Positions 5,322 through 12,477 of a stretch of DNA of 12,477 nucleotides are shown here, one piece after another; position 1 is the stretch's first letter, and each line of letters starts with the position of its first letter. The stretch is from Paracoccaceae bacterium (GTDB lineage: Bacteria > Pseudomonadota > Alphaproteobacteria > Rhodobacterales > Rhodobacteraceae): the NCBI GenBank assembly GCA_015487335.1, contig WFPZ01000304.1, positions 1-12,477 of the forward strand, read 5' to 3'. Both the position numbers and the translations under genes were made by a program. The notes beneath the pieces are model-generated. The model worked only from the letters and a program-made list of their open reading frames with translations. It did no database searches and had not been told where the DNA came from.

Positions 5322-7217
5322 TCAATCCGCACGAGGATAGCCCAGGGCCTTCAGCGCCTCGGTGATCTCGTCCAGAATGGCGGGATCGTCGATCGTGGCG
5401 GGCATCTTGAAGGGCTCTCCATCGGCGATTCGCGCCATGGTTCCGCGCAGGATCTTGCCCGAGCGCGTCTTGGGCAGGCGCTGCACCACCACCGCCTGCC
5501 TGAAGGCGGCCACGGGGCCGATTTTCGTGCGCACGAGCTGCACGCATTCGGCCACCACGTCCGCATGGTCGCGTCCCGATCCGGCGTTCAGGCACAGGAA
5601 CCCCAGCGGCAACTGCCCCTTGAGCCTGTCCTTCACCCCGATCACCGCGCATTCCGCCACGTCCGGGTGCGAGGCCAGCACCTCCTCCATGGCGCCGGTG
5701 GAAAGCCGGTGGCCGGCCACGTTGATCACGTCATCGGTGCGGGCCATGATGTAGAGGTATCCGTCCTCGTCCACATAGCCGGCATCCCCCGTCTCGTAGT
5801 AGCCGGGGAAGTGTTCCAGGTAGCTCTTGCGGAAGCGTTCCTCGGCGTTCCACAGGGTGGGCAGGGTGCCCGGGGGCAGCGGCAGGCGGATGACGATGGC
5901 CCCCAGGGTGCCCGGCGCCACCTCGTGGCCGCCTTCGTCGAGGATGCGCACGTCGTAGCCGGGCATCGGCACCGAGGGCGAGCCGATCTTGACCGGAAGC
6001 TGCTCGATTCCCAGCGGGTTGGCGGCGATCGCCCAGCCGGTTTCCGTCTGCCACCAGTGGTCGATCACCGGCACGCCCAGCATCTCCTGCGCCCATTCGA
6101 TGGTGTCCGGGTCGGCCCGTTCGCCGGCGAGAAACAGCGACTTGAGCGTCGAGAGATCGTATTTCCTGACGAATTCGCCCCCGGGATCCTCGCGCTTGAT
6201 GGCCCTGAAGGCGGTGGGCGCGGTGAACAGGCAGCGCACCCCGTGTTCCTCGATCACCCGCCAGAAGGTGCCGGCATCGGGGGTGCCCACGGGCTTGCCC
6301 TCGAACACCACGGTGGTGTTGCCATGCACCAGCGGGCCATAGCAGATGTAGCTGTGGCCCACCACCCAGCCCACGTCCGAGGCGGCCCAGTACACATCGC
6401 CCGGGTCCACGTCGTAGATGTTCTTCATCGTCCAGTTGAGCGCCACCAGATGGCCGCCGGTATGGCGCACCACGCCCTTGGGCTGGCCGGTGGTGCCGGA
6501 GGTGTAGAGGATGTAGACGGGGTGATTGCCTTCCACCGGCACGCAGTCGGCCGGGGCGGCCCCCCTGACGAATTCCTCCCAGTCATGGTCGCGCCCTTCG
6601 ATGAGCTCGGCGCGCAGCTGCTTGCGCTGGAGGATGACGGTGAACTCGGGCTTGTGGGAGGCCAGCTCGATGGCCTCGTCCAGAAGCGGCTTGTAGGCCA
6701 CCACCCGGCCCGGCTCGATGCCGCAGGAGCCGGCGATCACCGCCTTGGGCTGCGCATCGTCGATGCGCACCGCCAGCTCGTTCGCGGCGAAACCGCCGAA
6801 CACGACCGAGTGGATCGCCCCGATCCGCGTCACCGCCAGCATGGCGACCAGCGCCTCGGGCACCATCGGCATGTAGATCACCACCCGGTCTCCCTTGGTC
6901 ACGCCTTTCGCGGCCAGCGCTCCGGCCAGCGTCGAGACCTTCTCGAGCAGCTCGGCATAGGTGATCTTCGCCTTGGCGCCGGTTGCGGGGCTGTCGTAGA
7001 TGATCGCCGTCTGCGCGCCACGCCCGGCCTTCACGTGACGATCGACGGCGTTGTGGCAGGTGTTGACCAGCCCGTCCGAGAACCACTCGTAGATCGGGGC
7101 CTTTTCGTCGAACAGTGCCCTGGAGGGCTTGCGCTCCCAGTCGATGGCCTCGGCCGCGGCCATCCAGAAGGCCTCGGGATCGGATTTCCAGGCGGAATAA
7201 ACGTCTTTGTATGCCAT
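5322..7217 (-). CDS. prpE: Propionate-CoA ligase (propionyl-CoA synthetase)
   Basis: A complete 631-residue acyl-CoA synthetase of the ANL superfamily. It activates propionate with ATP and CoA to propionyl-CoA via an acyl-AMP intermediate in the cytosol. Landmarks are an N-terminal AYKDVYSAWKSDPEAFW, the ATP loop YTSGTTGQPKG (238-248), WWQTETG (388-394), YYETGD (473-478), the hinge region MARTDDVINVAGHRLSTG (491-508) and the catalytic lysine Lys588 in PKTRSGKILRGTM. The last two motifs and the length match PrpE more closely than acetyl-CoA synthetase. ATG 7217 is chosen over an in-frame start at 7295 because GGAGGAGG lies just upstream and the family begins at MAYKDVY. It is divergent from the sulfotransferase. 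The carboxylase and mutase of propionate assimilation are not in this window. Confidence 0.96.
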   Translation of the reverse strand: MAYKDVYSAWKSDPEAFWMAAAEAIDWERKPSRALFDEKAPIYEWFSDGLVNTCHNAVDRHVKAGRGAQTAIIYDSPATGAKAKITYAELLEKVSTLAGALAAKGVTKGDRVVIYMPMVPEALVAMLAVTRIGAIHSVVFGGFAANELAVRIDDAQPKAVIAGSCGIEPGRVVAYKPLLDEAIELASHKPEFTVILQRKQLRAELIEGRDHDWEEFVRGAAPADCVPVEGNHPVYILYTSGTTGQPKGVVRHTGGHLVALNWTMKNIYDVDPGDVYWAASDVGWVVGHSYICYGPLVHGNTTVVFEGKPVGTPDAGTFWRVIEEHGVRCLFTAPTAFRAIKREDPGGEFVRKYDLSTLKSLFLAGERADPDTIEWAQEMLGVPVIDHWWQTETGWAIAANPLGIEQLPVKIGSPSVPMPGYDVRILDEGGHEVAPGTLGAIVIRLPLPPGTLPTLWNAEERFRKSYLEHFPGYYETGDAGYVDEDGYLYIMARTDDVINVAGHRLSTGAMEEVLASHPDVAECAVIGVKDRLKGQLPLGFLCLNAGSGRDHADVVAECVQLVRTKIGPVAAFRQAVVVQRLPKTRSGKILRGTMARIADGEPFKMPATIDDPAILDEITEALKALGYPRAD

Positions 7218-7273
7218 TGCATGCCTCCTCCGTTGGCTCCGGTCTACGCCTGCAGGCCGGCGCGGGCAACAAC

Positions 7274-7286
7274 TTGCCTTGCGAAG
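7274..7286. promoter_or_regulatory. Possible regulator site upstream of prpE (weak)
   Basis: TTGC (7274-7277) is followed by CTTGCGAAG (7278-7286), about 57-70 bp upstream of the prpE start. From memory, ScfR-type regulators such as PccR of Rhodobacter sphaeroides recognise paired TTTGCAAA-like motifs in front of propionate genes. This matches only one half-site, and only partly, so it is a lead rather than a call. Confidence 0.15.
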
Positions 7287-7402
7287 GAATGTCACGAGGT
7301 GCGGGAGAAGGGCAAGCCCGGGGCAGGGGCAGGCGTAATTTGTCTGTCCGTGCGCGATATTGTAAGCAGCGTCCGGCGGAGATGTGAGAAACGGGACGGG
7401 AA

Positions 7403-8029
7403 TTGGTCGAAATAGTCAAATCCAGAAAGCTTGCCTATTTCCCGATAAGAAAAGTGGGCAACACTTCCATCCGCGCCGTTCTGAAAGAGCTGGCGGACGG
7501 CCCCGGCGATTACTGGTCGTCGCCCGACGTGCCGCTTTCGCCGCTGACCAGGTTCTACGCCCGCGGCTGCCACAAGATAGCCGTGGTGCGCGATCCGGTG
7601 CGCCGGTTCCTCTCGGCTTACGGCAACCGTGTGATATTCCATCGTGATATCGGCCTGCGCGCCTATGACCGTCTTATCGCCAAGGCTCTGGGGTTGAGCC
7701 TGACGCCCGGCATCGAGGAGTTTTGTGCGCGCTACCGTCTCTACTACCTGAGCAACGACAAGATCCGCCGCCACTTCCGCCTGCAGCGCCAATATCTGGG
7801 TGGTGATCTGGGCTATTTTGACAAGATCTACAAGCTGGAGGAGCTGGACCGGCTGGCAGAGGACCTATCGCAAATGGCAGGCAGGAAGATCGAAATTCCA
7901 AGGTTGCAAACCGGCGGGCCGAAGCTGCGGTTCGAGGATCTTCCGTGCGAGACGCGCCGAAAAATCCTCGCTATCACAGGTCCGGACTACAAGTTCCTGA
8001 AGGGCATCTATGAGCCACCTGAGGCGTGA
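7403..8029 (+). CDS. Sulfotransferase family protein (PAPS-dependent, Sulfotransfer_2-like)
   Basis: A complete 208-residue protein. FPIRKVGNTSIR (13-24) has the form of the 5'-phosphosulfate loop, VVRDPVRRFLSAY (61-73, Arg63 and Ser71) is the 3'-phosphate-binding motif, and HFRLQRQYLG (124-133) resembles the HxRPQ segment of carbohydrate sulfotransferases. Members move sulfate from PAPS to a sugar, lipid or small-molecule hydroxyl; the acceptor is unknown here. No signal peptide or membrane segment is seen, so it is probably cytoplasmic. The start is TTG 7403: an in-frame TGA at 7385-7387 closes the frame upstream and no ATG or GTG precedes the PAPS loop. Four ATA and two AGA codons in the first 80 residues and lower GC than its neighbours suggest acquisition. 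It is divergent from prpE and convergent with maeB. It is somewhat short for the family, but both cofactor motifs are present. Confidence 0.82.
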   Translation: MVEIVKSRKLAYFPIRKVGNTSIRAVLKELADGPGDYWSSPDVPLSPLTRFYARGCHKIAVVRDPVRRFLSAYGNRVIFHRDIGLRAYDRLIAKALGLSLTPGIEEFCARYRLYYLSNDKIRRHFRLQRQYLGGDLGYFDKIYKLEELDRLAEDLSQMAGRKIEIPRLQTGGPKLRFEDLPCETRRKILAITGPDYKFLKGIYEPPEA

Positions 8030-8042
8030 GATCGCGCCTCAG
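8019..8042. terminator. Bidirectional stem-loop covering both stop codons (sulfotransferase / maeB)
   Basis: CTGAGGCG (8019-8026) and CGCCTCAG (8035-8042) form a perfect 8-bp stem with an 8-nt loop. The sulfotransferase TGA (8027-8029) lies in the loop and the maeB stop (8039-8041) lies in the right arm. Symmetry and position between convergent genes suggest shared transcription termination. No T-run follows on either side, so termination may be imperfect. Confidence 0.45.
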
Positions 8043-10318
8043 CCGTAATGGGCCACCGGCGTGCCGGCGAGTGCGGCCATGTTCAGCAGCCCGCGCGGGG
8101 TGATCGAGGGGGTGACGATATGCGCCCGGTTGCCCATGCCCATCAGGATCGGCCCCACCTCCAGGCCGCCGGCCTTCATCTTCAGGATGTTGCGCACCCC
8201 GCTGGCGGCATCGGTATTGGCGAAGATCAGCACGTTGGCCGGCCCCTTCATCCGCGAGTTTGGGAAGATCCGCCGGCGCAGAGCCTCGTCGAACGCCACG
8301 TCGATGTGCATCTCGCCCTCATAGGCGAAATCGCGTTCCGCGCTGTCGAGGATCTCCAGTGCCGCGCGCATGGTGCGGCCCGAGGGGATGTCGAGGTTGC
8401 CGAACTGCGAATGGGAACACAGCGCGATGTTGGGGGTGATCCCGAAGCGGCGCACATGGCGGGCCGAGGCGATGACGGTTTCGGCCACCTGCTGGGGGGT
8501 CGGCTCGGGGTTCACCTGGGTGTCGGCGATGAAGATCGGCCCGTCTTCGAGGATGATCAGGCTGAGCGCACCCACCGGGTGCAGCCCGCCGGTTCCGAGC
8601 ACCTGCTGCACGTAGTTGAGGTGCCACAGGTACTGCCCGAAGGTGCCGCAGATCAGGCTGTCGGCCTCTTCGCGGTGCACCATCACGGCGGCGATGGCGG
8701 TGGTGTTGGTGCGCATGATCGCCTTGGCGAGGTCGGGGGTGACGCCGCGGCGCTCCATCAGCCGGTGGTAGGTCGTCCAGTAGTCGCGGTAGCGCGGGTC
8801 GTTCTCGGGGTTGACGATCTCGAAGTCGCGCTCGGGGCGGATCGACAGCCCGGCCCGTTCGCAGCGCGCCGCGATAACCTCGGGACGACCGATCAGGATC
8901 GGCTTGTCGGTGGTCTCCTCGAGAATCGCATTGGCGGCGCGCAGCACCCGCTCGTCCTCGCCCTCGGCAAAGACGATCCGGCGGGTGGCGGTGGCCGCGG
9001 CCTCGAAGACCGGGCGCATGATCAGGGCGGACTTGAAGACCGAGCCGTCGAGATGGGCCTTGTAGGCGGCGAGGTCCTCGATCGGGCGGGTGGCGACCCC
9101 CGACTCCATCGCCGCCCTGGCCACGGCGGTGGCGACCACCCCGATCAGGCGCGGATCGAATGGCTTGGGGATCAGGTAGTCGGGGCCGAAGGTCATCGGC
9201 TCTCCCTGATAGGCGGCGGCGGCCTCGGCCGAGGTGGTGGCGCGTGCCAGCGCCGCGATCGCCTCGACGCAGGCCAGGGCCATGGCGTCGTTGATCTCGG
9301 TGGCCCCGACATCCAGCGCGCCGCGGAAGATGAAGGGGAAGCACAGCACGTTGTTGACCTGATTCGGAAAGTCCGAACGCCCCGTGGCGATGATCGCATC
9401 CGGCGCCACCCTGCGGGCCTCGTCGGGCATGATTTCCGGCGTGGGATTGGCCAGGGCGAAGATGATCGGGCGTTTTGCCATCTTCTTCACCATTTCGGGG
9501 CCGAGCACCCCTGGGCCGGACAGGCCGAGGAACATATCCGCCCCCTCGATCACCTCGTCGAGGGTGCGCGGCCCGCCGGGCTGGGCGAAGGCGGCCTTCT
9601 GCGGGGTCATGTCCTCGGTGCGGCCTTCGTGCACCAGCCCGTGCAGATCGCACAGCCAGATGTTCTCGCGCTTCACCCCGAGCTTGAGCAGCATGTTCAG
9701 GCAGGCGATTCCCGCCGCGCCGCCGCCGGTGGACACCACCTTGATCCGGGAAAACGACTTGCCGGCCACGCTCAGCGCATTGGTGGCGGCCGCGCCCACC
9801 ACGATGGCCGTGCCGTGCTGGTCGTCGTGGAAGACGGGGATGTTCATGCGTTCGCGGCACAATTGTTCAACGATAAAACAGTCCGGCGCCTTGATGTCTT
9901 CGAGGTTGATGGCGCCGAAGCCGGGCTCCATGGCGCAGATGATGTCGGCCAGCCTTTCGGGGTCGGATTCGTTCAGTTCGATATCGAAACAGTCGATGTT
10001 GGCGAATTTCTTGAACAGGACCGCCTTGCCCTCCATCACCGGCTTCGAGGCCAGCGCCCCGATGTTGCCCAGGCCCAGAACGGCACTGCCGTTGGTGACC
10101 ACGGCCACCAGGTTGCCCTTGGCGGTAAAGCGGCTGGCCGTGGCCGGGTTGTCCCTGATTTCGTTGCAGGCTTCGGCCACGCCGGGGCTGTAGGCACGGG
10201 CCAGGTCGCGGCCGTTGGCCAGCGGCTTGGTGGCGCGGATCTCCAGCTTGCCCGGCTTGGGAAATTCGTGATAGTCGAGCGCTGCCTGCCGCAGGCCGTC
10301 CTGTCGCTGCTCGGTCAT
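8039..10318 (-). CDS. maeB: NADP-dependent malic enzyme with C-terminal phosphotransacetylase-like domain
   Basis: A complete 759-residue multimodular malic enzyme. It oxidatively decarboxylates malate to pyruvate with formation of NADPH, joining the TCA cycle to pyruvate and gluconeogenesis. N-terminal part: Tyr43 in RAYSPGVAEACNEI, catalytic Lys98 in MEGKAVLFKKFA, metal ligands in NLEDI (Glu140, Asp141) and HDDQHGT (Asp165), nucleotide loop STGGGAAGIA (196-205) and FPNQVNN (317-323). From about residue 430 to the end is a phosphotransacetylase-like domain (RRIVFAEGEDERVLRAA). In this family that domain is generally not active as Pta but binds acetyl-CoA as an inhibitor. The start ATG 10318 has GGGAGGG seven bases upstream. 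A perfect 20-bp palindrome sits at 10338-10357. It is convergent with the sulfotransferase, 9 bp apart. The length is normal. Confidence 0.97.
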   Translation of the reverse strand: MTEQRQDGLRQAALDYHEFPKPGKLEIRATKPLANGRDLARAYSPGVAEACNEIRDNPATASRFTAKGNLVAVVTNGSAVLGLGNIGALASKPVMEGKAVLFKKFANIDCFDIELNESDPERLADIICAMEPGFGAINLEDIKAPDCFIVEQLCRERMNIPVFHDDQHGTAIVVGAAATNALSVAGKSFSRIKVVSTGGGAAGIACLNMLLKLGVKRENIWLCDLHGLVHEGRTEDMTPQKAAFAQPGGPRTLDEVIEGADMFLGLSGPGVLGPEMVKKMAKRPIIFALANPTPEIMPDEARRVAPDAIIATGRSDFPNQVNNVLCFPFIFRGALDVGATEINDAMALACVEAIAALARATTSAEAAAAYQGEPMTFGPDYLIPKPFDPRLIGVVATAVARAAMESGVATRPIEDLAAYKAHLDGSVFKSALIMRPVFEAAATATRRIVFAEGEDERVLRAANAILEETTDKPILIGRPEVIAARCERAGLSIRPERDFEIVNPENDPRYRDYWTTYHRLMERRGVTPDLAKAIMRTNTTAIAAVMVHREEADSLICGTFGQYLWHLNYVQQVLGTGGLHPVGALSLIILEDGPIFIADTQVNPEPTPQQVAETVIASARHVRRFGITPNIALCSHSQFGNLDIPSGRTMRAALEILDSAERDFAYEGEMHIDVAFDEALRRRIFPNSRMKGPANVLIFANTDAASGVRNILKMKAGGLEVGPILMGMGNRAHIVTPSITPRGLLNMAALAGTPVAHYG

Positions 10319-10337
10319 TTTCGGACCCTCCCGGAAA

Positions 10338-10357
10338 ATGGTTTAACATTAAACCAT
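10338..10357 (-). promoter_or_regulatory. Perfect palindrome (putative operator) over the possible -10 of maeB
   Basis: ATGGTTTAA (10338-10346) and TTAAACCAT (10349-10357) are exact complements separated by CA. On the minus strand the palindrome contains TTTAAT (10348-10353), five of six bases of a -10 box, placed so that transcription would start near 10341 and give a leader of about 22 nt carrying the GGGAGGG ribosome-binding site. No good -35 is seen. It fits a dimeric repressor site; the regulator is unknown. Confidence 0.55.
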
Positions 10358-10533
10358 AATGTCTGCCCGAACTATCCGAACCGGCGGCAAATGTCCACCG
10401 CCGTCGATCGCGGCAACGTTTCCCGATTGCTCCGCGTCCCGGTTTCGCCGGTTCCGCCCCCGGCCGGCCCGCTTGTCGTTTGATGTTGCGGCACGGCGTG
10501 ATCGTCTGTAATCTCCCTGCGATCTCGTGCCAC

Positions 10534-10562
10534 TTGCGCGCGGGGCAAATCGCTCCTAATAA
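10534..10562 (+). promoter_or_regulatory. Candidate promoter of tRNA-Gly
   Basis: TTGCGC (10534-10539), a 17-bp spacer and TAATAA (10557-10562) lie just before the tRNA and would start transcription about 4-5 nt upstream of its first base. Spacing is ideal, but each hexamer matches the consensus only in part. The rest of the gap back to the palindrome (10358-10533) shows nothing else I can name. Confidence 0.4.
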
Positions 10563-10573
10563 ATCACTCCGTC

Positions 10574-10647
10574 GCGGGTGTAGCTCAATGGTAGAGCCGC
10601 AGCCTTCCAAGCTGAAGATGTGGGTTCGATTCCCATCACCCGCTCCA
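10574..10647 (+). tRNA. tRNA-Gly (anticodon TCC)
   Basis: A complete cloverleaf of 74 nt with encoded CCA (10645-10647). The acceptor arms GCGGGTG (10574-10580) and CACCCGC (10637-10643) are perfect, with discriminator T10644, usual for bacterial tRNA-Gly. The D arm is GCTC/GAGC around AATGGTA. The anticodon loop CTTCCAA sits between GCAGC and GCTGA, giving TCC, with one mismatch at the top of that stem. The T loop is TTCGATT. It reads GGA and, by wobble, GGG codons. It lies 82 bp upstream of the ABC transporter start. Confidence 0.97.
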
Positions 10648-10729
10648 ATTTCCTGCTGATCTGGACGGTGGGGGCAGGTTGCTGGCGGGCGAAGCGCAGC
10701 CGCGGCAGGACGGGTACGGGGATGAGAGC

Positions 10730-12477
10730 ATGGCGCCGCCGATGATCGAGACCGAGCAGGACCGGGCGAAATCGAAGCGCATCGGTGCCATCGCCGGGCT
10801 GTGGCCGTTTCTCAGGCCCTACCGGCTGATGATGGTGCTGTCGCTGGTGGCGCTGGTGGCCACCGCCACGATCTCGCTGATCCTGCCGCTGGCGGTGCGG
10901 ATGATCATCGATTCCTTCCAGGCCTCCTCGGAATCGCTGCTCGATCGGACCTTCCTGATCGCTCTGGTGGTGGCGGCGCTGCTGGCGCTGGGCACGGGGC
11001 TGCGCTACTACCTCGTCACCCGGCTGGGCGAGCGGGTGGTGGCCGACATCCGCAAGGCGGTGTTCGACCGGATGATCGGCATGAGCCCCGCCTTCTACGA
11101 AAAGATCATGACCGGCGAGGTGCTCAGCCGGATCACCACCGACACCACGCTGATCCTCTCGGTGATCGGCTCGTCGGTCTCGGTGGCGCTGCGCAACGTG
11201 CTGATCTTCTTCGGCGGCTTCGTGCTGATGCTGTTCACCTCGGCCAAGCTCACCGGGCTGGCGCTGCTGATCGTGCCGGTGGTGATCGTGCCGATCATCA
11301 TTCTCGGCCGCCGCCTGCGCGAGCTGGGGCGCGAGAACCAGGACTGGATCGCCGCCTCCTCGGGGCGGGCCTCGGAGGCGCTGCTTTCGGTGCAGACGGT
11401 GCAGGCCTTCACCCACGAACGGGCCAGCCGCGCCGAGTTCGCCGAGGTGACGGAGCAGGCCTTCGAAAGCGCCAGGCGCCGCATCGCCACCAGGGCGCTG
11501 ATGACGGTGATCGTGATCGCCCTGATCTTCTCGGGGGTTGTCGGCGTGCTGTGGGTGGGGGCGCGCGACGTGCGCGCCGGCGAGATGAGCGCCGGCGTGC
11601 TGGTGCAGTTCGTCATCTACGCGGTGATGGTCGCCGGTTCGGTGGCCGCGCTTTCCGAAATCTGGAGCGAACTGCAGCGCGCCGCCGGCGCGACCGAGCG
11701 GCTGGTGGAGCTTCTCAACGCCGCCGACGATGTGGCCGACCCTGAAGATCCGGTTCCCGCCCCGCATCCCGCGCGCGGCGAGATCGCCTTCGAGGATGTC
11801 ACCTTCCGTTACCCCTCGCGCCCTGCCCAGGCGGCGCTTGACGGAGTCAGTTTCACCGTCTCGCCGGGCGAGACGGTGGCGCTGGTGGGGCCCTCGGGGG
11901 CTGGCAAGTCCACCATCATCCAGCTGCTCGAGCGCTTCTATGATCCCGAATCGGGCCGCATCACCATCGACGGCATCGCCCTGCCGGACATGCGCCGCGA
12001 GGATTTCCGCCGCGAACTGGCGCTGGTACCGCAGGATCCGGTGATCTTCGCCGCCACCGCGCGCGAGAACATCCGCTTCGGCCGGCTCGATGCCTCCGAC
12101 GAGGAAATCGAGGCCGCCGCCCGCGCCGCCGCCGCGCACGAGTTCATCCAGGCCCTGCCGCAGGGCTACGATACCTACGTGGGCGAACGCGGGGTGATGC
12201 TTTCGGGCGGGCAGAAGCAGCGCATCGCCATCGCCCGGGCGATCCTGCGCAACGCCCCCATCCTGCTGCTCGACGAGGCCACCTCGGCGCTCGATGCCGA
12301 AAGCGAGCAGGCGGTGCAGAAGGCGGTCGAGGCCATGGCGAAGGACCGCACCACGATCATCGTCGCCCACCGCCTTGCCACCGTGAAGAAGGCCGACCGC
12401 ATCCTCGTCTTCGACCGGGGGCGGATCGTGGCCGAGGGCACCCATGACAGCCTGGTGGCCCAGGGCGGGCTCTACGC
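10730..12477 (+). CDS. MsbA-like ABC half-transporter, fused permease and ATPase (3' end cut by the window)
   Basis: 582 complete codons are present and only about ten residues appear to be missing at the C-terminus. Residues 25-310 form the exporter membrane domain, with hydrophobic segments near 33-55, 74-94, 152-170, 175-193, 257-276 and 289-308. The ATPase part has Walker A GPSGAGKST (387-395), Q-loop Gln435, signature LSGGQ (491-495), Walker B ILLLDE (511-516), the D-loop SALD and the switch His547 in AHRL. All catalytic residues are intact. The protein should sit in the inner membrane as a homodimer exporting a lipid or other hydrophobic substrate; the substrate is not readable, and it need not be true MsbA. 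The start is ATG 10730 with GGGGA at 10718-10722; ATG 10742 in the same frame is less well placed. It stands alone after tRNA-Gly in the part visible. Confidence 0.95.
   Translation, partial: MAPPMIETEQDRAKSKRIGAIAGLWPFLRPYRLMMVLSLVALVATATISLILPLAVRMIIDSFQASSESLLDRTFLIALVVAALLALGTGLRYYLVTRLGERVVADIRKAVFDRMIGMSPAFYEKIMTGEVLSRITTDTTLILSVIGSSVSVALRNVLIFFGGFVLMLFTSAKLTGLALLIVPVVIVPIIILGRRLRELGRENQDWIAASSGRASEALLSVQTVQAFTHERASRAEFAEVTEQAFESARRRIATRALMTVIVIALIFSGVVGVLWVGARDVRAGEMSAGVLVQFVIYAVMVAGSVAALSEIWSELQRAAGATERLVELLNAADDVADPEDPVPAPHPARGEIAFEDVTFRYPSRPAQAALDGVSFTVSPGETVALVGPSGAGKSTIIQLLERFYDPESGRITIDGIALPDMRREDFRRELALVPQDPVIFAATARENIRFGRLDASDEEIEAAARAAAAHEFIQALPQGYDTYVGERGVMLSGGQKQRIAIARAILRNAPILLLDEATSALDAESEQAVQKAVEAMAKDRTTIIVAHRLATVKKADRILVFDRGRIVAEGTHDSLVAQGGLY

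Noticed and set aside
5185..5340. A 51-codon open frame on the plus strand (METTKCRKF...), in the AT-rich gap and running into the 3' end of prpE
   Set aside because: No ribosome-binding site, no recognised motif, overlap with the prpE 3' end and an overlapping hairpin make chance more likely. A homologue with conserved frame would change this.
7340..7368. TTGTCT followed by TATTGTAAG as a promoter for the sulfotransferase
   Set aside because: The spacing to TATTGT is only 12 bp, and the hexamer at 17 bp matches poorly. The region is a likely promoter but no specific site is supported.
5301..7415. A 704-codon plus-strand open frame opposite prpE
   Set aside because: Antisense shadow typical of high-GC genes. 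PrpE motifs are complete on the minus strand.
8048..10483. An 811-codon plus-strand open frame opposite maeB
   Set aside because: Low-complexity His/Gly/Asp-rich antisense shadow; the real gene is maeB.
10574..10730. tRNA-Gly as an integration site of a genomic island
   Set aside because: No duplicated tRNA 3' end, integrase or composition change is seen in the sequence to its right.
10556..12445. A 629-codon open frame on the minus strand across tRNA-Gly and the ABC transporter
   Set aside because: It is the antisense shadow of the ABC transporter, rich in His/Arg/Gly/Asp, and runs through a tRNA gene. The plus-strand frame carries all ABC motifs.

Overview
This is a high-GC window with ordinary chromosomal gene content. 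The gene set and protein style point to an alphaproteobacterium, most likely Rhodobacterales: a GGSAIPR-type serine hydroxymethyltransferase, a compact 255-residue NAD kinase, PrpE, a malic enzyme-phosphotransacetylase fusion and an MsbA-like half-transporter. The taxonomy is inferred from protein resemblance only. I see no insertion sequence, CRISPR array, phage gene or toxin-antitoxin pair. Both ends cut through genes.

Layout. 1-197 is the 3' end of a manC/algA-type sugar-nucleotide gene (+). 230-982 is an alpha/beta hydrolase (-), divergent from a small single-pass membrane protein at 1074-1436 (+). glyA (1452-2744, -) is divergent from nadK (2928-3695, +). Next, on the minus strand, come an orphan NtrC-type response regulator (3721-5064) and, beyond an AT-rich 257-bp gap, prpE (5322-7217). 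A PAPS-type sulfotransferase (7403-8029, +) is divergent from prpE and convergent with maeB (8039-10318, -). A tRNA-Gly(TCC) lies at 10574-10647 (+), followed by an ABC half-transporter (10730 to the right edge, +). Almost every gene faces its neighbour head-to-head or tail-to-tail, so most are probably transcribed singly.

How the genes work together. GlyA supplies one-carbon units and glycine. NadK makes NADP+, which MaeB (malate to pyruvate plus NADPH) uses. PrpE activates propionate, whose carbon reaches the TCA cycle and so malate. ManC, the sulfotransferase and the ABC exporter could all touch surface glycans or lipids, but nothing here physically links them.

Most unusual. The regulator has a degenerate receiver domain, has lost the sigma-54-contacting GAFTGA loop and the Walker B glutamate, and appears to start at TTG. 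The sulfotransferase has AT-leaning codons and looks like a possible acquired gene. Several intergenic dyads stand out: a 20-bp palindrome over a possible -10 of maeB, a nested stem-loop between glyA and nadK whose G-U pair favours the nadK strand, a strong hairpin between prpE and the regulator, a nested hairpin abutting the hydrolase ribosome-binding site, and a stem-loop covering both stop codons of the sulfotransferase/maeB pair. I did not find a clear new multi-gene system.
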